Source: Balneolaceae bacterium (GTDB lineage: Bacteria > Bacteroidota > Rhodothermia > Balneolales > Balneolaceae). Taken from it: a stretch of DNA of 64,000 nt. The stretch spans positions 737,001 through 801,000 of the forward strand of contig JAXHMK010000009.1 in assembly GCA_034521495.1 (NCBI GenBank), read 5' to 3'. The translations under genes and the position numbers were made by a program. Under the pieces are notes generated by a model that made no database searches, was not told the origin of the DNA, and was given only the letters and a program-made list of their open reading frames with translations. This document shows, piece after piece, positions 18,300 through 28,208 of this stretch (the stretch's first letter is position 1; the number at the start of each line of letters is the position of its first letter).

Positions 18300-19199
18300 T
18301 TACGGCATATTCTCAAAATCGTAAACATCCTCAGTTGTCAAACTCTTCAAATACTCAATGGTTTCCGGTACCTGGTACAGCGGATCACTGCTCTCATCTT
18401 CAATAAACATGTAATCAATCCCGATTTCATTTGCTGCATTGATGATGTTTGGAATATTGAGTTCGCCGGTTCCGAGAATCACATCATTATCTGTATCGGT
18501 GAGTCCGGTATGGTCTTTCAGTGTTCCTTTTCGCATATCTTTCAAGTGAAGGGAAACCCATCTGTTTGGATATGTTTTGAGAAGGAATTCCGGATTAGCG
18601 CCACCAAAATGCGCCCAGAAAACATCCATCTGAAATTTTACATTTTCGGGATCGGTGTTTTCAACGATGTAATCGAATAAGGTTCCTTCGCCGTGTGGCT
18701 GGAATTCATATCCGTGAGCGTGGTACATGAAGGTAAGCCCGTTTTCTGCCATCACTTCACCCGCTTTGTTGAACACTTCAACCGCTTCACTGGCATTTAA
18801 AAAATTGAAATTACCTACTTCATGATCGATCCAGGCACACATGACGAATTTTGCACCTAATTCATTTGCACGATCTGCTATAGCCTGTGGATTATCACGA
18901 AGCTCACCAAAACCGGCCCCTGTTGAGGCCAACTCCAGATCGCGTTCTTCCAGCATTTGCAGGTACTCTTCGGCGGTCTGACCTTCACCCGGCCCGCCTT
19001 CAATATATTTGATGCCCATATCCCGGATGATATCCAGTGTTTCCTCCAATCCCTTTTCCGGGATGACATTACGGAATGTATACATTTGAACACCGAACTC
19101 GTCCGTGTACAACGGCTCGCCGGACTCCTGGGCTTGCGTGGGTTGAATAGTGAATAGTAGTGCTAAAAATGTTATGGCAAAAACAATCGAGTTTTTCAT
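18300..19199 (-). CDS. exported sugar phosphate isomerase/epimerase-like TIM-barrel protein
   Basis: 299 residues with a signal peptide (about 1-23, ending TQAQ). It has an AP-endonuclease-2-type TIM barrel of the xylose-isomerase-like superfamily. Barrel features include FGVQMYTFRNV, GIKYIEGGPGEG, VMCAWIDHEV, MYHAHGYEFQ, FQMDVFWAHFGG, VSLHLKDMRKG and YMFIEDESSD; the Glu, His and Asp residues in these strands would bind a divalent metal. Exported members of this group are often found with GMC oxidoreductases in Bacteroidota and are thought to act on oxidised sugars. That link is inference here, although a GMC pair lies 2 kb away. The gene ends at the family-G repeat. Confidence 0.85.
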   Translation of the reverse strand: MKNSIVFAITFLALLFTIQPTQAQESGEPLYTDEFGVQMYTFRNVIPEKGLEETLDIIRDMGIKYIEGGPGEGQTAEEYLQMLEERDLELASTGAGFGELRDNPQAIADRANELGAKFVMCAWIDHEVGNFNFLNASEAVEVFNKAGEVMAENGLTFMYHAHGYEFQPHGEGTLFDYIVENTDPENVKFQMDVFWAHFGGANPEFLLKTYPNRWVSLHLKDMRKGTLKDHTGLTDTDNDVILGTGELNIPNIINAANEIGIDYMFIEDESSDPLYQVPETIEYLKSLTTEDVYDFENMP

Positions 19200-19368
19200 G
19201 GTTGTCTATAGTTTTGATTTGGAACATTGCTTTTTATTAATCTAATAAGAATTGATGAAATGTTAAGGGGTTAATTCAAGTAACTCATTTTTTGATATGG
19301 TTACCTGTTTATCGTTTTCCAATTTGCCGCTCTTCAAGAGTACGTTCGCCTGTGGTATATATCGGATG

Positions 19369-19530
19369 AGTGACATAAGCTTCAATACGTTGGCTTGCCA
19401 AAAAACTCATGCCATAAGTGTTTGTCTGCTATGCCTCAAACCAAGCTATTTTTCAAAGAGCTATCGAACTCCTAAAAGTGGCATATCAAGGCTTATGGCT
19501 CAATTACCGCTATTCTGCTTGCTTATGACA
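19369..19530. other. nested inverted repeats in a gene-free spacer (structured RNA or foldback element?)
   Basis: The spacer 19200-19599 contains a compact nested palindrome. GTGACATAAGC (19370-19380) faces GCTTATGACA (19520-19529); GCCATAAG (19411-19418) faces CTTATGGC (19492-19499); further in, ATGCC faces GGCAT and AGCT faces AGCT. TTGGCTTGCCAA is a small extra hairpin. The reading frames are short and not protein-like. I know of no family it belongs to. It could be a non-coding RNA or a single-copy foldback repeat. Confidence 0.35.
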
Positions 19531-19599
19531 GGTTTACAATTATTTATTAAGTTTTAAAAGAGATCTTTAAATCTATTTCCAAAGAAAAAATCCAATTCA

Positions 19600-20751
19600 A
19601 TGTGTTTACAAAGAATTAAGTTTCTGATCTTATTTACCTTAATACCAATGATATCTATTTCTTGTGGAGGTAATGGGGGAGATTCTGTTGGCGAGCCAAA
19701 CAACAACATCATGCAAGCCAATATTCCTTCCTGGGAAAAGCCCATCAACATGAAAATAGACTCCGTGGGTGATGTAGACTGGTTTGGTCTCCCGGTGGAG
19801 GGACAGGGATATGTTTCGGTGCAGGCACGGCAAATACCCGACGAAATTGGCTTGCGTGTACGCTTTGCTCACCGACAGCCATGGGAATCCACTAAACATC
19901 AATGGGTGAACGACTGGCGTGAATTGCCGACAGCTGTTCCCGTATCTGCAACCGACACACTCTTTTTTGCCATGCAGGATGACTGGAATGATGAAGCATC
20001 AGATGAATCAGTGGAAATAAGAGCGCAATTTATACCCGAATTTGATAAACAGGAACCTAACAACAGCCTGGGTCAAGCTACTGAAATGGAAACAGGCGAA
20101 AGCAATAACGCATATATCTATCCCAACGGAGATCATGATTATTTTAAAGTACAAGTTGATAAGCAGGGATATCTGGTTGCCAGGGCAAACAAGGTGCCGG
20201 AGGACCTAAATCTCAGGGTAAAATATCTTACTTATGACGAGTGGACAGATGAAACCGAACAGTTACGGGATTTTGGCGAACTGCCATATGGTCTGTTTAT
20301 CGCTGAAGCGGGAGAATACTATCTGCAATTGATAGACGATTGGGATGATGCTTCCTCACAAGATCCCATACAATGGAAGGTAGATATCTTACCAGAAATG
20401 GACCGCCATGAACCCAACAACAGCATGGAAACGGCTACACCTTTTGCCATCGGTGATACCCTGCACCCGGCCATTTTCCCGGTTAACGATCAGGACTATT
20501 TTAAGGTTACACCTGCCGCTAATACAACTCTGCAAATACGAGCTACAGAATTGCAAGACATTGTACCCGTAATGCGGTTGTATGAAAAACAGGATATGGA
20601 TTACAAGGAAGTAGAAGATTGGAAAGAACTACCCACTACCTTTGAATTGGATGGCGGCACAACCTATCTGCTTCAAATGCAGGATGACTGGAACGATGCA
20701 CGAAGACCGGAGGAGTTTATGATTATGACCAGAGAAGGCTCAGGTAGTTGA
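19600..20751 (+). CDS. lipoprotein made of three pre-peptidase-C-like modules
   Basis: 383 residues. A lipoprotein signal (residues 1-22, LIPMISISCGG, acylated Cys about 22) is followed by three copies of an ~115-residue module. Each copy has an EPNN or PNNN start, a D-x-D-[YW]-F strand (DVDWFGLPV, DHDYFKVQV, DQDYFKVTP), an ELP turn and an ending QDDWNDE, IDDWDDA or QDDWNDA. These traits resemble PPC beta-sandwich domains, which bind carbohydrate or act as spacers in secreted proteases, but no catalytic domain is attached. It is single and has no operon partner. A surface calcium- or polymer-binding role is plausible but untested. Confidence 0.75.
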   Translation: MCLQRIKFLILFTLIPMISISCGGNGGDSVGEPNNNIMQANIPSWEKPINMKIDSVGDVDWFGLPVEGQGYVSVQARQIPDEIGLRVRFAHRQPWESTKHQWVNDWRELPTAVPVSATDTLFFAMQDDWNDEASDESVEIRAQFIPEFDKQEPNNSLGQATEMETGESNNAYIYPNGDHDYFKVQVDKQGYLVARANKVPEDLNLRVKYLTYDEWTDETEQLRDFGELPYGLFIAEAGEYYLQLIDDWDDASSQDPIQWKVDILPEMDRHEPNNSMETATPFAIGDTLHPAIFPVNDQDYFKVTPAANTTLQIRATELQDIVPVMRLYEKQDMDYKEVEDWKELPTTFELDGGTTYLLQMQDDWNDARRPEEFMIMTREGSGS

Positions 20752-20842
20752 AGAAATTTTGACAACGGGTTTGATATGTGAAAAGAGAGTGACTCCGATT
20801 GGAAGCGTCCTGAATTATTTTTAAAAAAAGGAGGAAAATAAA

Positions 20843-20962
20843 ATGAGGGATCTTCAAGCCTCAATTAGTAATCGAAAAAAATCAGATCCCGAATTTTCTG
20901 AGGAATATGAGGAAGAGTTTCGAAATTTTAAAATAGGAGTATTACTTAAACAAGCTCAGGGA
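20843..20962 (+). pseudogene. HigA-like XRE antitoxin remnant (HTH lost)
   Basis: A strong AGGAGG lies just before ATG at 20843. The first 40 codons (SNRKKSDPEFSEEYEEEF, then FKIGVLLKQAQ) match the conserved lead-in of HigA-type antitoxins. The helix-turn-helix that should follow is gone and the frame runs into repeat DNA, ending at 21184. No intact HigB-type toxin gene precedes it; 20752-20842 holds no recognisable coding sequence. Loss was probably by insertion or deletion at the adjoining family-D' repeat. Confidence 0.6.
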
Positions 20963-21009
20963 ATTCAGCTCATAAGGTGTTCAACACCCCTCCCGTATAG
21001 GTTGTTCAA

Positions 21010-21153
21010 AAAGAATGTCATTCTGAACTCGATTCAGAATCTCCAGACTTTAAATATGCTTGGAGATACCGGATCGGGGTCCGGTATGACAAAAATGAGA
21101 ATATTGATTTCTCTCACATCCTTTTTGGACAGCCAAAAGGCAAGGGAGATTAT
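21010..21153. repeat. repeat family D' (contains GAACTCGATTCAGAATCTCC), rewriting a gene end
   Basis: It includes AATGTCATTCTGAACTCGAT, GATACCGGATCGGGGTCCGG and a stretch reading (minus strand) GGCTGTCCAAAAAGGATGTG that recurs at 58651. It shares the GAACTCGATTCAGA core with family D. It separates the antitoxin remnant from the GMC gene and supplies the last ~39 codons of the GMC reading frame. Confidence 0.6.
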
Positions 21154-22862
21154 ATTCCCTTTCTTCAACTCTTCCACAGCGTAATTGGCCGCCCGGGCCG
21201 TTAATGCCATAAACGTTAATGTTGGGTTTTGACTGCCCGTGGAGGTCATGCAGGCGCCGTCGGTTACAAACACATTTTTGGCGTTGTGGAGCTGGTTCCA
21301 CTTGTTGGTGAGAGACGTTTTGGGGTCGCGGCCCATTCGAACGCCGCCCATCTCGTGGATGTCGGAACCGGGTGGAGAGTGAGTATCTTCCACTTCAATA
21401 TTGGTGAAACCGGCTTTCTCGAACATTGCGGTCTGTTCCTGCAGGTAATCCCCGGTCATTTTATCGTCGTTTTCATCCCATTCGCAGGAGACGATTAACT
21501 GTGGAATTCCATATTTATCTGTTTCACTTTCGGATAACCGAACATGATTTTTCTCAAGCGGCACGCATTCGCCCATCATCCAGGTGCTGATGTGCCAGTT
21601 GTCGTTCAGTTTGGGATGGAGGATATTTTCACGCAGATTGTCACCGATGGCATCCGTATCGGAACTCCTGCCACGTCCGGCGCTGATTCCAATGGCATAT
21701 CCTCGTTGAAAATCCAGATCCGATTGCTGCTCAAATACATTTCGGAATCTCGGGATGTATGCGTAGGAGGGACGCCGCCCTTCGGTTTTCTTATCCTCAA
21801 ATCCGGGAACGGACGCACTTCCTTTTCCGCGGTAGTTGTGCCAGGAGATATATTTTCCAAGCAGGCCGTTATCGTTTCCGAGTCCATTCGGAAATCGGTT
21901 GGATTTCGAATTCAGCAGAATTATGTTGCTGTTCAGGGCCGACGCATTCACAAACACGATGTTCGCATAAAATTCCATCATCTCTTTGGAGTGGCGGTCG
22001 ATGATTCGAACACCGGTTACTTTTTCTTTCTCGTCATCATAAATAATGGAATGCACGACTGAATCGGGACGCATCGTCAGGTTCCCGGTTTTCATTGCCC
22101 AGGGAAGGGTGGATGCATTACTGCTAAAATATCCGCCCAGGTTACAACCTCGATTACACATGGTTTGATGGAGGCATTTGCTTCGTCCCTGTTGCAGGTG
22201 AATTTCCTGTGGATCGGTGAGATGAGCACACCGGGCAGCGATCAGGTGGCGATCATTTCCGTAATGTTCTTTCAATTTCTCTTTGAAATAGTGCTCCACT
22301 ACATTCAGTTCAAAAGCGGGCTGAACAATGCTGTCCGGTAGTTCGGGAATGCCGTCTTTATCTCCTGCTATTCCGGCAAACTTTTCTACATGGTCGTACC
22401 ACGGTTCAATATCTTCGTACCGGATTGGCCAGTCCACGGCAAATCCGTCCCGTGCGGGACCTTCAAAATCGAAATCACTCCAGCGCTGGGTCTGACGCGC
22501 CCAAAGCAGCGACTTTCCACCCACATGATATCCACGAAACCATCGAAACGGTTTTTCGGCGATGTACGGTTGTTCGTCTTCTTTGAGTTGCCAGTGCAGG
22601 GTTTCCATCCGCAGCCAGCGATCGCTGCCGTATCCGGTTCGTTTCTCGAGCGGAACACTCCCGCGAAACTCAAACTCCCAAGGCGCTTTGGATGCGGTGG
22701 GATAATCTTCAATGTGTTTTACATCCCGCCCGCGCTCCAGAACCAGCGTGTTCAAGCCGTTATCACAAAGTTCTTTAGCCGCCCACCCGCCGGTGGCACC
22801 CGAGCCGATCACGATGGCATCGTAGGTTCTTTTTTCTTTGAATCAATATTGAGGTTTGCCAT
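21034..22862 (-). pseudogene. GMC-family oxidoreductase, frameshifted near the start and extended at the end by a repeat
   Basis: An FAD-dependent GMC oxidoreductase similar to 48836-50542. The natural start is ATG at 22862 (MANLNIDSKKK), but a run of six T (22830-22835, minus-strand A) puts it out of frame. One more base would give KKKRTYDAIVIGSGATGGWA, the usual dinucleotide-binding start. Downstream, blocks such as WLRMETLHWQ, GYHVGGKSLLWARQ, CNRGCNLGGYFSSN, HEMGGVRMG and GSQNPTLTFMALTARAA are intact, including the GMC C-terminal active-site region. The paralogue stops after ELKKGNF; here ELKKGN continues for 39 residues of repeat-encoded sequence. It starts 4 bp after the subunit-3 gene. 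It could be a pseudogene, a phase-variable gene or a sequencing error. Confidence 0.75.
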
Positions 22863-22866
22863 AATC

Positions 22867-23389
22867 TTAAACTTCTACATCTACATTTCCATTATAAAAA
22901 CCCGGTACTACCCTGTACCCGTGATATTCTTGCATCACAACTTTGGAGGTGCGGAATCCACGAATGGTTTCATTCTTAACCAGTTGGAAAAATCGTTGTT
23001 CTGATTGATCTTCCGACCCATCAAAAGAGAGAAAAATCTGTTTGCGCTGTTGTTGAGTACAATTGGTGAAGGACGAGCTGAAATGTTCAATTGCCCTGTT
23101 GTTCATCACATTTAGTTGATGTTTGATATTGTCCGCGCTCATCCTGTTCATAACACTCATCAAAAAGGCGGACCAGGAATTTGTCGACTTCCTGGGGAAT
23201 GGCTCCAAGATTGTTTTTTGCAGGGATAATGGTATCGGCAACGGAAGTTAACAGTGCCTGTTCCTCGGAACTAAAGGTGGATGATTCGATGGCTACATCA
23301 CGTGCCGTCCATCCTGAGGCCCAGGCGGGAAGTGCAACGAGCCCGGCCGTAGCCAAACCAAGCGTTTTGAGAGCTTCACGTCGTTTCAT
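22867..23389 (-). pseudogene. gluconate 2-dehydrogenase subunit 3-like protein, frameshifted
   Basis: The first part (23389 down to about 23135) begins MKRREALKTLGLATAGLVAL, a Tat-like twin-arginine signal, then FSSEEQALLTSVADTIIPA typical of the family. The frame breaks at CC 23133-23134: removing one C joins ECYEQDER to DNIKHQLNVMNNRAIEHF, and the rest (RFFQLVKNETIRGFRTSKVV, ending NGNVDVEV) follows in the second frame to 22867. These small proteins partner GMC flavoproteins and escort them through the Tat system or pass electrons on. It precedes the GMC gene in the same transcription unit. Both members of this pair carry frameshifts, while the pair at 48-50 kb is intact. Confidence 0.72.
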
Positions 23390-23611
23390 AAAAATAACTG
23401 TAGGTTGAGCGGTTAAACATCGGGGAAAGTATCAAAAAAAGAGATACTGCCATTGTTACTTGTTGAAATAATAAACAGAAACAATGTTTAAAAATCCAAC
23501 GGACAATAACTAAGAATAATCTATGGTTACGAAATTTGATGTACGGCACTAAAAAAAGTCAATCTTTGTTTTCTATCTTAACATGAATCTGATAAAATGA
23601 TCTAAATATTT

Positions 23612-24628
23612 ATGAGTAACATACCCTATTCCGTTTTAGACCTTGCAGTAGTAACCGAGGGCGACTCCATTCGTGATGCCATTCAGACCAGCCGGGAGTT
23701 AGCCGTTCATGTTGAGGATTTGGGCTACACCCGATTTTGGATGGCTGAGCACCACAACATGGAAAATATTGCCAGTTCAGCGACCTCCGTTTTGTTGGGA
23801 TATGTTGCGGAGGCAACAAAGACATTACGAATTGGATCGGGTGGAGTGATGCTTCCCAACCACTCGCCATTGGTCATAGCCGAACAGTTTGGTACGCTGG
23901 CCACAATCTATCCTGATCGCATTGATTTAGGATTGGGACGTGCGCCGGGAACCGATCAGGTTACAGCCAATGCCATTCGTGAGGATCGGATGAGAGAAGT
24001 GCAGCGATTTCCCGAAAATGTAAAACGGTTACAGACCTATTTATCATCAGAAAACAGCGGCAATAAAGTGCGCGCGATTCCGGGAGAGGGGACCGACGTG
24101 CCCATCTGGATTTTAGGGTCCAGTACCGATAGCGCTCATCTCGCAGCCAAATTGGGATTGCCGTATGTGTTTGCCAGTCATTTTGCCCCGCAGCAGTTGG
24201 TACCGGCCCTTCGGATTTATCGCGATCAGTTTGAACCATCAAAACAACTTGATCAGCCATTTGTGATGCCGTGCGTAAATATCATTTTAGCGGATACAGA
24301 TGAACAGGCGGAATATTTGTCAACTTCCATGAAACAGATGATGATGGGCGTTGTAACAGGGGAACGAAAACCGATGCCTCCGCCAGTCGATAATATGAAC
24401 CAGGTTTGGAATATCCATCACAAAATGGCGGTGGAACAGATGCTTCGATATTCATTTATCGGGAGCCCATCTGTAGTAAAAGATCAGGTAGATGAATTTA
24501 TTCAGTTGACCGATGCCGATGAGCTTATGATAGCATCTTACATCTACGACAAGAAAGAGAGATTTAAATCGTATAAACTTTTTGCTGATTTGATGAAGGA
24601 AAAGGTGGATGCGGTGAGTTCAGAATAA
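23612..24628 (+). CDS. luciferase-like flavin-dependent oxidoreductase (MsnO8/LLM class)
   Basis: 338 residues, bacterial luciferase-like TIM barrel using reduced flavin. Blocks typical of the LLM class are [53 protein letters not shown] with [18 protein letters not shown] and [17 protein letters not shown] at 23612 gives [19 protein letters not shown]. It is divergent from the subunit-3 gene with about 220 bp between, so the two promoters lie there. It is followed by a family-G repeat that may end transcription. Substrate unknown. Confidence 0.9.
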   Translation: MSNIPYSVLDLAVVTEGDSIRDAIQTSRELAVHVEDLGYTRFWMAEHHNMENIASSATSVLLGYVAEATKTLRIGSGGVMLPNHSPLVIAEQFGTLATIYPDRIDLGLGRAPGTDQVTANAIREDRMREVQRFPENVKRLQTYLSSENSGNKVRAIPGEGTDVPIWILGSSTDSAHLAAKLGLPYVFASHFAPQQLVPALRIYRDQFEPSKQLDQPFVMPCVNIILADTDEQAEYLSTSMKQMMMGVVTGERKPMPPPVDNMNQVWNIHHKMAVEQMLRYSFIGSPSVVKDQVDEFIQLTDADELMIASYIYDKKERFKSYKLFADLMKEKVDAVSSE

Positions 24629-24631
24629 AGT

Positions 24632-24755
24632 TGACCCATCCCCTTGGTCCCCTTCCCTATCCCGACATAAACTGCATGTCGGGACAAGGAAGGGGAAGAA
24701 AAGTACCTCCTTGTGGCGTGTTTTTCGCCATAGGGAGGGATTAGGGTGGGGTTTA
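24632..24755. repeat. double-hairpin repeat family G, copy 2 (inverted)
   Basis: CCCCTTCCCTATCCCGACA faces TGTCGGGACAAGGAAGGGG (24648-24695), then CCTCCTTGTGGCG faces CGCCATAGGGAGGG (24706-24739). The ends are GACCCATCCCC and GGGTGGGGTTT. It is the reverse complement of the arrangement at 18156-18299, with different loops. Confidence 0.7.
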
Positions 24756-24815
24756 AAAAAATAAAAGGGCACCTTTCACAACTTGATGGGATTTAAGTTG
24801 TTCAAGATGCCCTTT
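24753..24815 (-). terminator. rho-independent terminator of the RND efflux operon
   Basis: On the minus strand AAAGGGCATCTTGAACAACT faces AGTTGTGAAAGGTGCCCTTT, followed by TTTTATTTTTTT. It lies 49 bp after the RND stop codon. Confidence 0.65.
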
Positions 24816-24863
24816 ATCTACCTCATGGGAATAGTTTCTTTAGAAATATTTTATCATACTTTA

Positions 24864-27800
24864 TTAATTAAACTTTTCACTGAACCACGTTTTTGTATTT
24901 ACACCGATGTAGTACATCGCAGGTACGAGAATCAGTGTAAGGAATGTGGCAAATCCAAGTCCGTAGATAATAGTCCAGGCCAGGGGCCCCCAGAACGAGG
25001 CGTTATCGCCGCCGAAGTAGATGTTTGGCTCGAGGCTGGCAAACAGTCCGTAGAAGTCAATGTTCAGGCCAATCGCCAGCGGAATGAGTCCGAGTATAGT
25101 GGACGCGGCTGTTAGAAGTACAGGATTCAAACGAGTGGCCCCGCCTTCAATCACAGCGTCTTTTAATGATGACCCATCATTACGAAGAATATCAATGTAG
25201 TCAATCAGGATAATACCGTTTTTCACCACAATTCCGGCCACTGCAATAATTCCCATTCCGGTAAGAACTACGGACATATCCATGCCGAATGTTGCAAACC
25301 CGATGAAGACCCCAATCAAACTAAAGACCACCTGAGACATTATGATGACCGGCTTACCGATAGAGTTAAACTGCGCGACCAGCACGAGGAAAATCAACAT
25401 GACCGCTGCAAGCAGAGCAATACCAAGGAACCGGCCTGTTTCGGCCTGCTCTTCCTGTTCACCCGTCAGTGAAATACTATAACCTTGGGGTACCTCAAAC
25501 TCCTGCAGGGCTTCCCGAATCTGCGCGTTTATTTCGTTGGCGTTGTAACCAGTTAGAACATTAGATGAGAGCGTAGCCACGCGTTCGAGATCTATCCGGT
25601 TGATGGCGCCGTAACTATTTTGCAAACGCGGCGTTGCCACAGCAGAAATAGGAATATTGCCGCTCGGTGTGGCCAGCGTCATGTTAAGAAGGTCGGTAAT
25701 GTTCGATCGGTCTTTTTCAAGCAGGCGCAGGGTTACATCGTATTCGTCTTCATCCTCGCGGAAGGTAGAGATCGGCTCACCCAGTAACGCGGTTCGTATG
25801 GCACCGCCAATCTGGACGTTGCTGAGGCCGAAGCTGTTCGCTTTTTCGTTATCAATATCGATAATCATTTCGGGATTATTCACCTGCAGATCAGAACGGA
25901 GCTCTTCAATGCCGGCAATATCGCGATCCTGGATAAAGCTTTTCACACGCTCAGTAAGCGAAATAATTTGGTCGAATTCATCACCGGTTATTTCAATGTT
26001 TATAGGTTTTCCGGTAGGAGGGCCGTTTTGCTCTTTATCCACTGTTATAACTGTTCCGGGAATATTCTGCACGTTCTTACGAATGTCTACAAGAATTTCC
26101 TGTGTAGACACCCCATCGCGATACTGGTAGTCCACAAACTCAACACTTACCTTACTTTTGTTAGGTGACGGAGTTGGGTCGATACTATTCGGTGGAGTCG
26201 CCCCAATCGCTATATTCGAAATCACAGATTTAACAACGGGGTTATCCCGGCCAATCACTTCGTACACGCGATCTTCAAGCAATTTTGTTACCCGGTTGGT
26301 TTCATCGAGATTAGTACCGGCAGGCATCTCATTATAGACGTACACAAAGTTTGGCTGATTCTCAGGGAAAAAGACGATCTTAGGTGATACTATGCCAAGC
26401 AGAACAAAGCTGAAAATAAGAAACAGTATAGTTCCGCCCAGCGTAAACCAAGGGCGTTTTCCAACCAGAACCCATTCAATAGAATCGTGATAAATCGTCT
26501 GGATTTTCGGAAGGGTGGTTCTGTTAAATCCGCGAATGAGCGGCCGTAGTACAAATCGCTCGAGTAGCCATAGCAGGAATAGAAATACCAGCAAGTTGGC
26601 GATGAATAGCCCACCGGTAAGGTAGAAAAAACCAGCGATTACTGCCATCACACCACCTGCAATCCAGAGGTAACGGTTACCTTTTCCGGTCTCTTCATCT
26701 TTTACTTCACCGTCATCTTCATTCATAAATGAGACGGCAAACACAGGATTCATTACCAGTGCCACAAACAGCGAAGCCATTAGCGTGAGGATAATCGTAA
26801 TGGGGAGGTAAATCATAAATTTACCGATTATTCCCGTCCAGAACAGAAGCGGAACAAAAGGAGCGATGGTTGTAAGTGTTCCGGTTATGACGGGCAGGGC
26901 AATTTCGCCACACGCTTTTTTGGCAGCGTCAAACTTGTTCATGTTGCTCTGCGTTACGTGCCGGTAAATGTTTTCTACTATCACAATGGCGTTGTCAACC
27001 ACGATACCGAGGCCAAGGATTAACGCAAACAGAACCACGGTGTTGATTGAAAAGTCGAATGGTGGCATCACGGCAAACGCTATCAGGGAGGAGAGGGGAA
27101 TGGCCAATCCTACAAAAATGGCATTCTGTACTCCCATGATAAACATCAGCACAAGTACTACAAAAAAGAACCCGAGAATCACCGTATTAAACAGGTTCGA
27201 TACACTGTCTTTCGTTTGCTGTGATTGATCACCGGTAATGCTGATGTTCAGCGACTCGGGAAATTGTGTTTCCTGGAGTTCGCGAACAATGTCGAGGCTT
27301 GCTTCAGATGTTTCAATAAGATTACCGCCGCTCTTCTTTTTCACGTTTACTGTAATCACCGGTTCTCCGTTCAGGCTGGCATAACTCTCACGGTCGGCAA
27401 ACCCGTCTTCAATTGAAGCGATATCTTTGAGATACACCTCATCACCCAGGTTGTTTTGAATAATCAGGTTTTCGAGATCACTGGCTTCTTCAATTTCTCC
27501 ATCAACCCGAACCGACCGCTCCATGCGCCCCATATCAATCTGACCTGCAGATACTCGTCATGTTCTTATTCCGGACCGCTTCACGGATATCTCTGAATGC
27601 AATGCCGGAAGCCTGCATCTTGGTGAGATCCACGTTTACCTGAATTTCCCGTTCCAGCGCACCGATAATCTCCGCTTCATTAACGTCAGTCAGGCTTTCA
27701 ATCTCATCCTGAATTTCATCGGCAAATGCTTTCAGTTCAACCAAATCAAAATTACCTGAGAGGTTGATGTTCAGAATCGGCTGGTCGGCAAGATTAAAAT

Positions 27801-28206
27801 CGTTAACCTGGGGTTCTTCAGTGAGCTGTGTGGGCAGTTCAGACCGTGCTGCTTCCACGGCATCGTTCACTTCCTGCTGGGCTACCAGTTTATCTTTGCT
27901 GGTCAGGAATTCCACCGTGATGATAGATGTGGCCTGTTTTGATACGCTTGTGATCTGATCTATGCCGTCAATTCCTTTCAGTTCCTGCTCGATAGGGCGA
28001 GTAATCACATTCTCAACATCTGCCGGAGAAGCCCCAGCATAGATGGTAACCACATTAAAAATGGGAATCTCTACCTCGGGGAACGACTCTTTGGGGAGAA
28101 TCAGGTATGAATAAACCCCAATCATTGTAACTAAAACCGTAAGCAGGTAAACCGTGGTGCGATTGTTGATTGACAGGCTTGAAATCTTAAATTCTTTGAA
28201 ATCCAT
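24864..28206 (-). pseudogene. RND-family efflux pump (HAE1/AcrB-like), split by a single-base frameshift
   Basis: The N-terminal part (28206-27535, MDFKEFKISSLSINNRTTVY) ends at TGA shortly after AVRNKNMT. The rest is open from 27533 to 24864 starting MGRMERSVRVDG. Dropping one base (T at 27555) restores NMTVSAGQIDMGRMER, the normal continuation, for a pump of about 1110 residues. It has the standard topology: one N-terminal helix, a periplasmic porter domain, helices 2-6 with GLGIVVDNAIVIVENIYRH (TM4 acidic region), a second porter domain, and helices to the end. It is translated right after the adaptor gene (2 bp). If the shift is real the pump is probably inactive. Otherwise it exports toxic small molecules with the adjacent adaptor and TolC. 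Confidence 0.82.
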
Positions 28207-28208
28207 GA

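Noticed and set aside
19297-19557. An 86-residue plus-strand frame across the nested palindrome.
   Set aside because: The sequence is better explained as inverted repeats, and the frame has no protein-like conservation that I can see.
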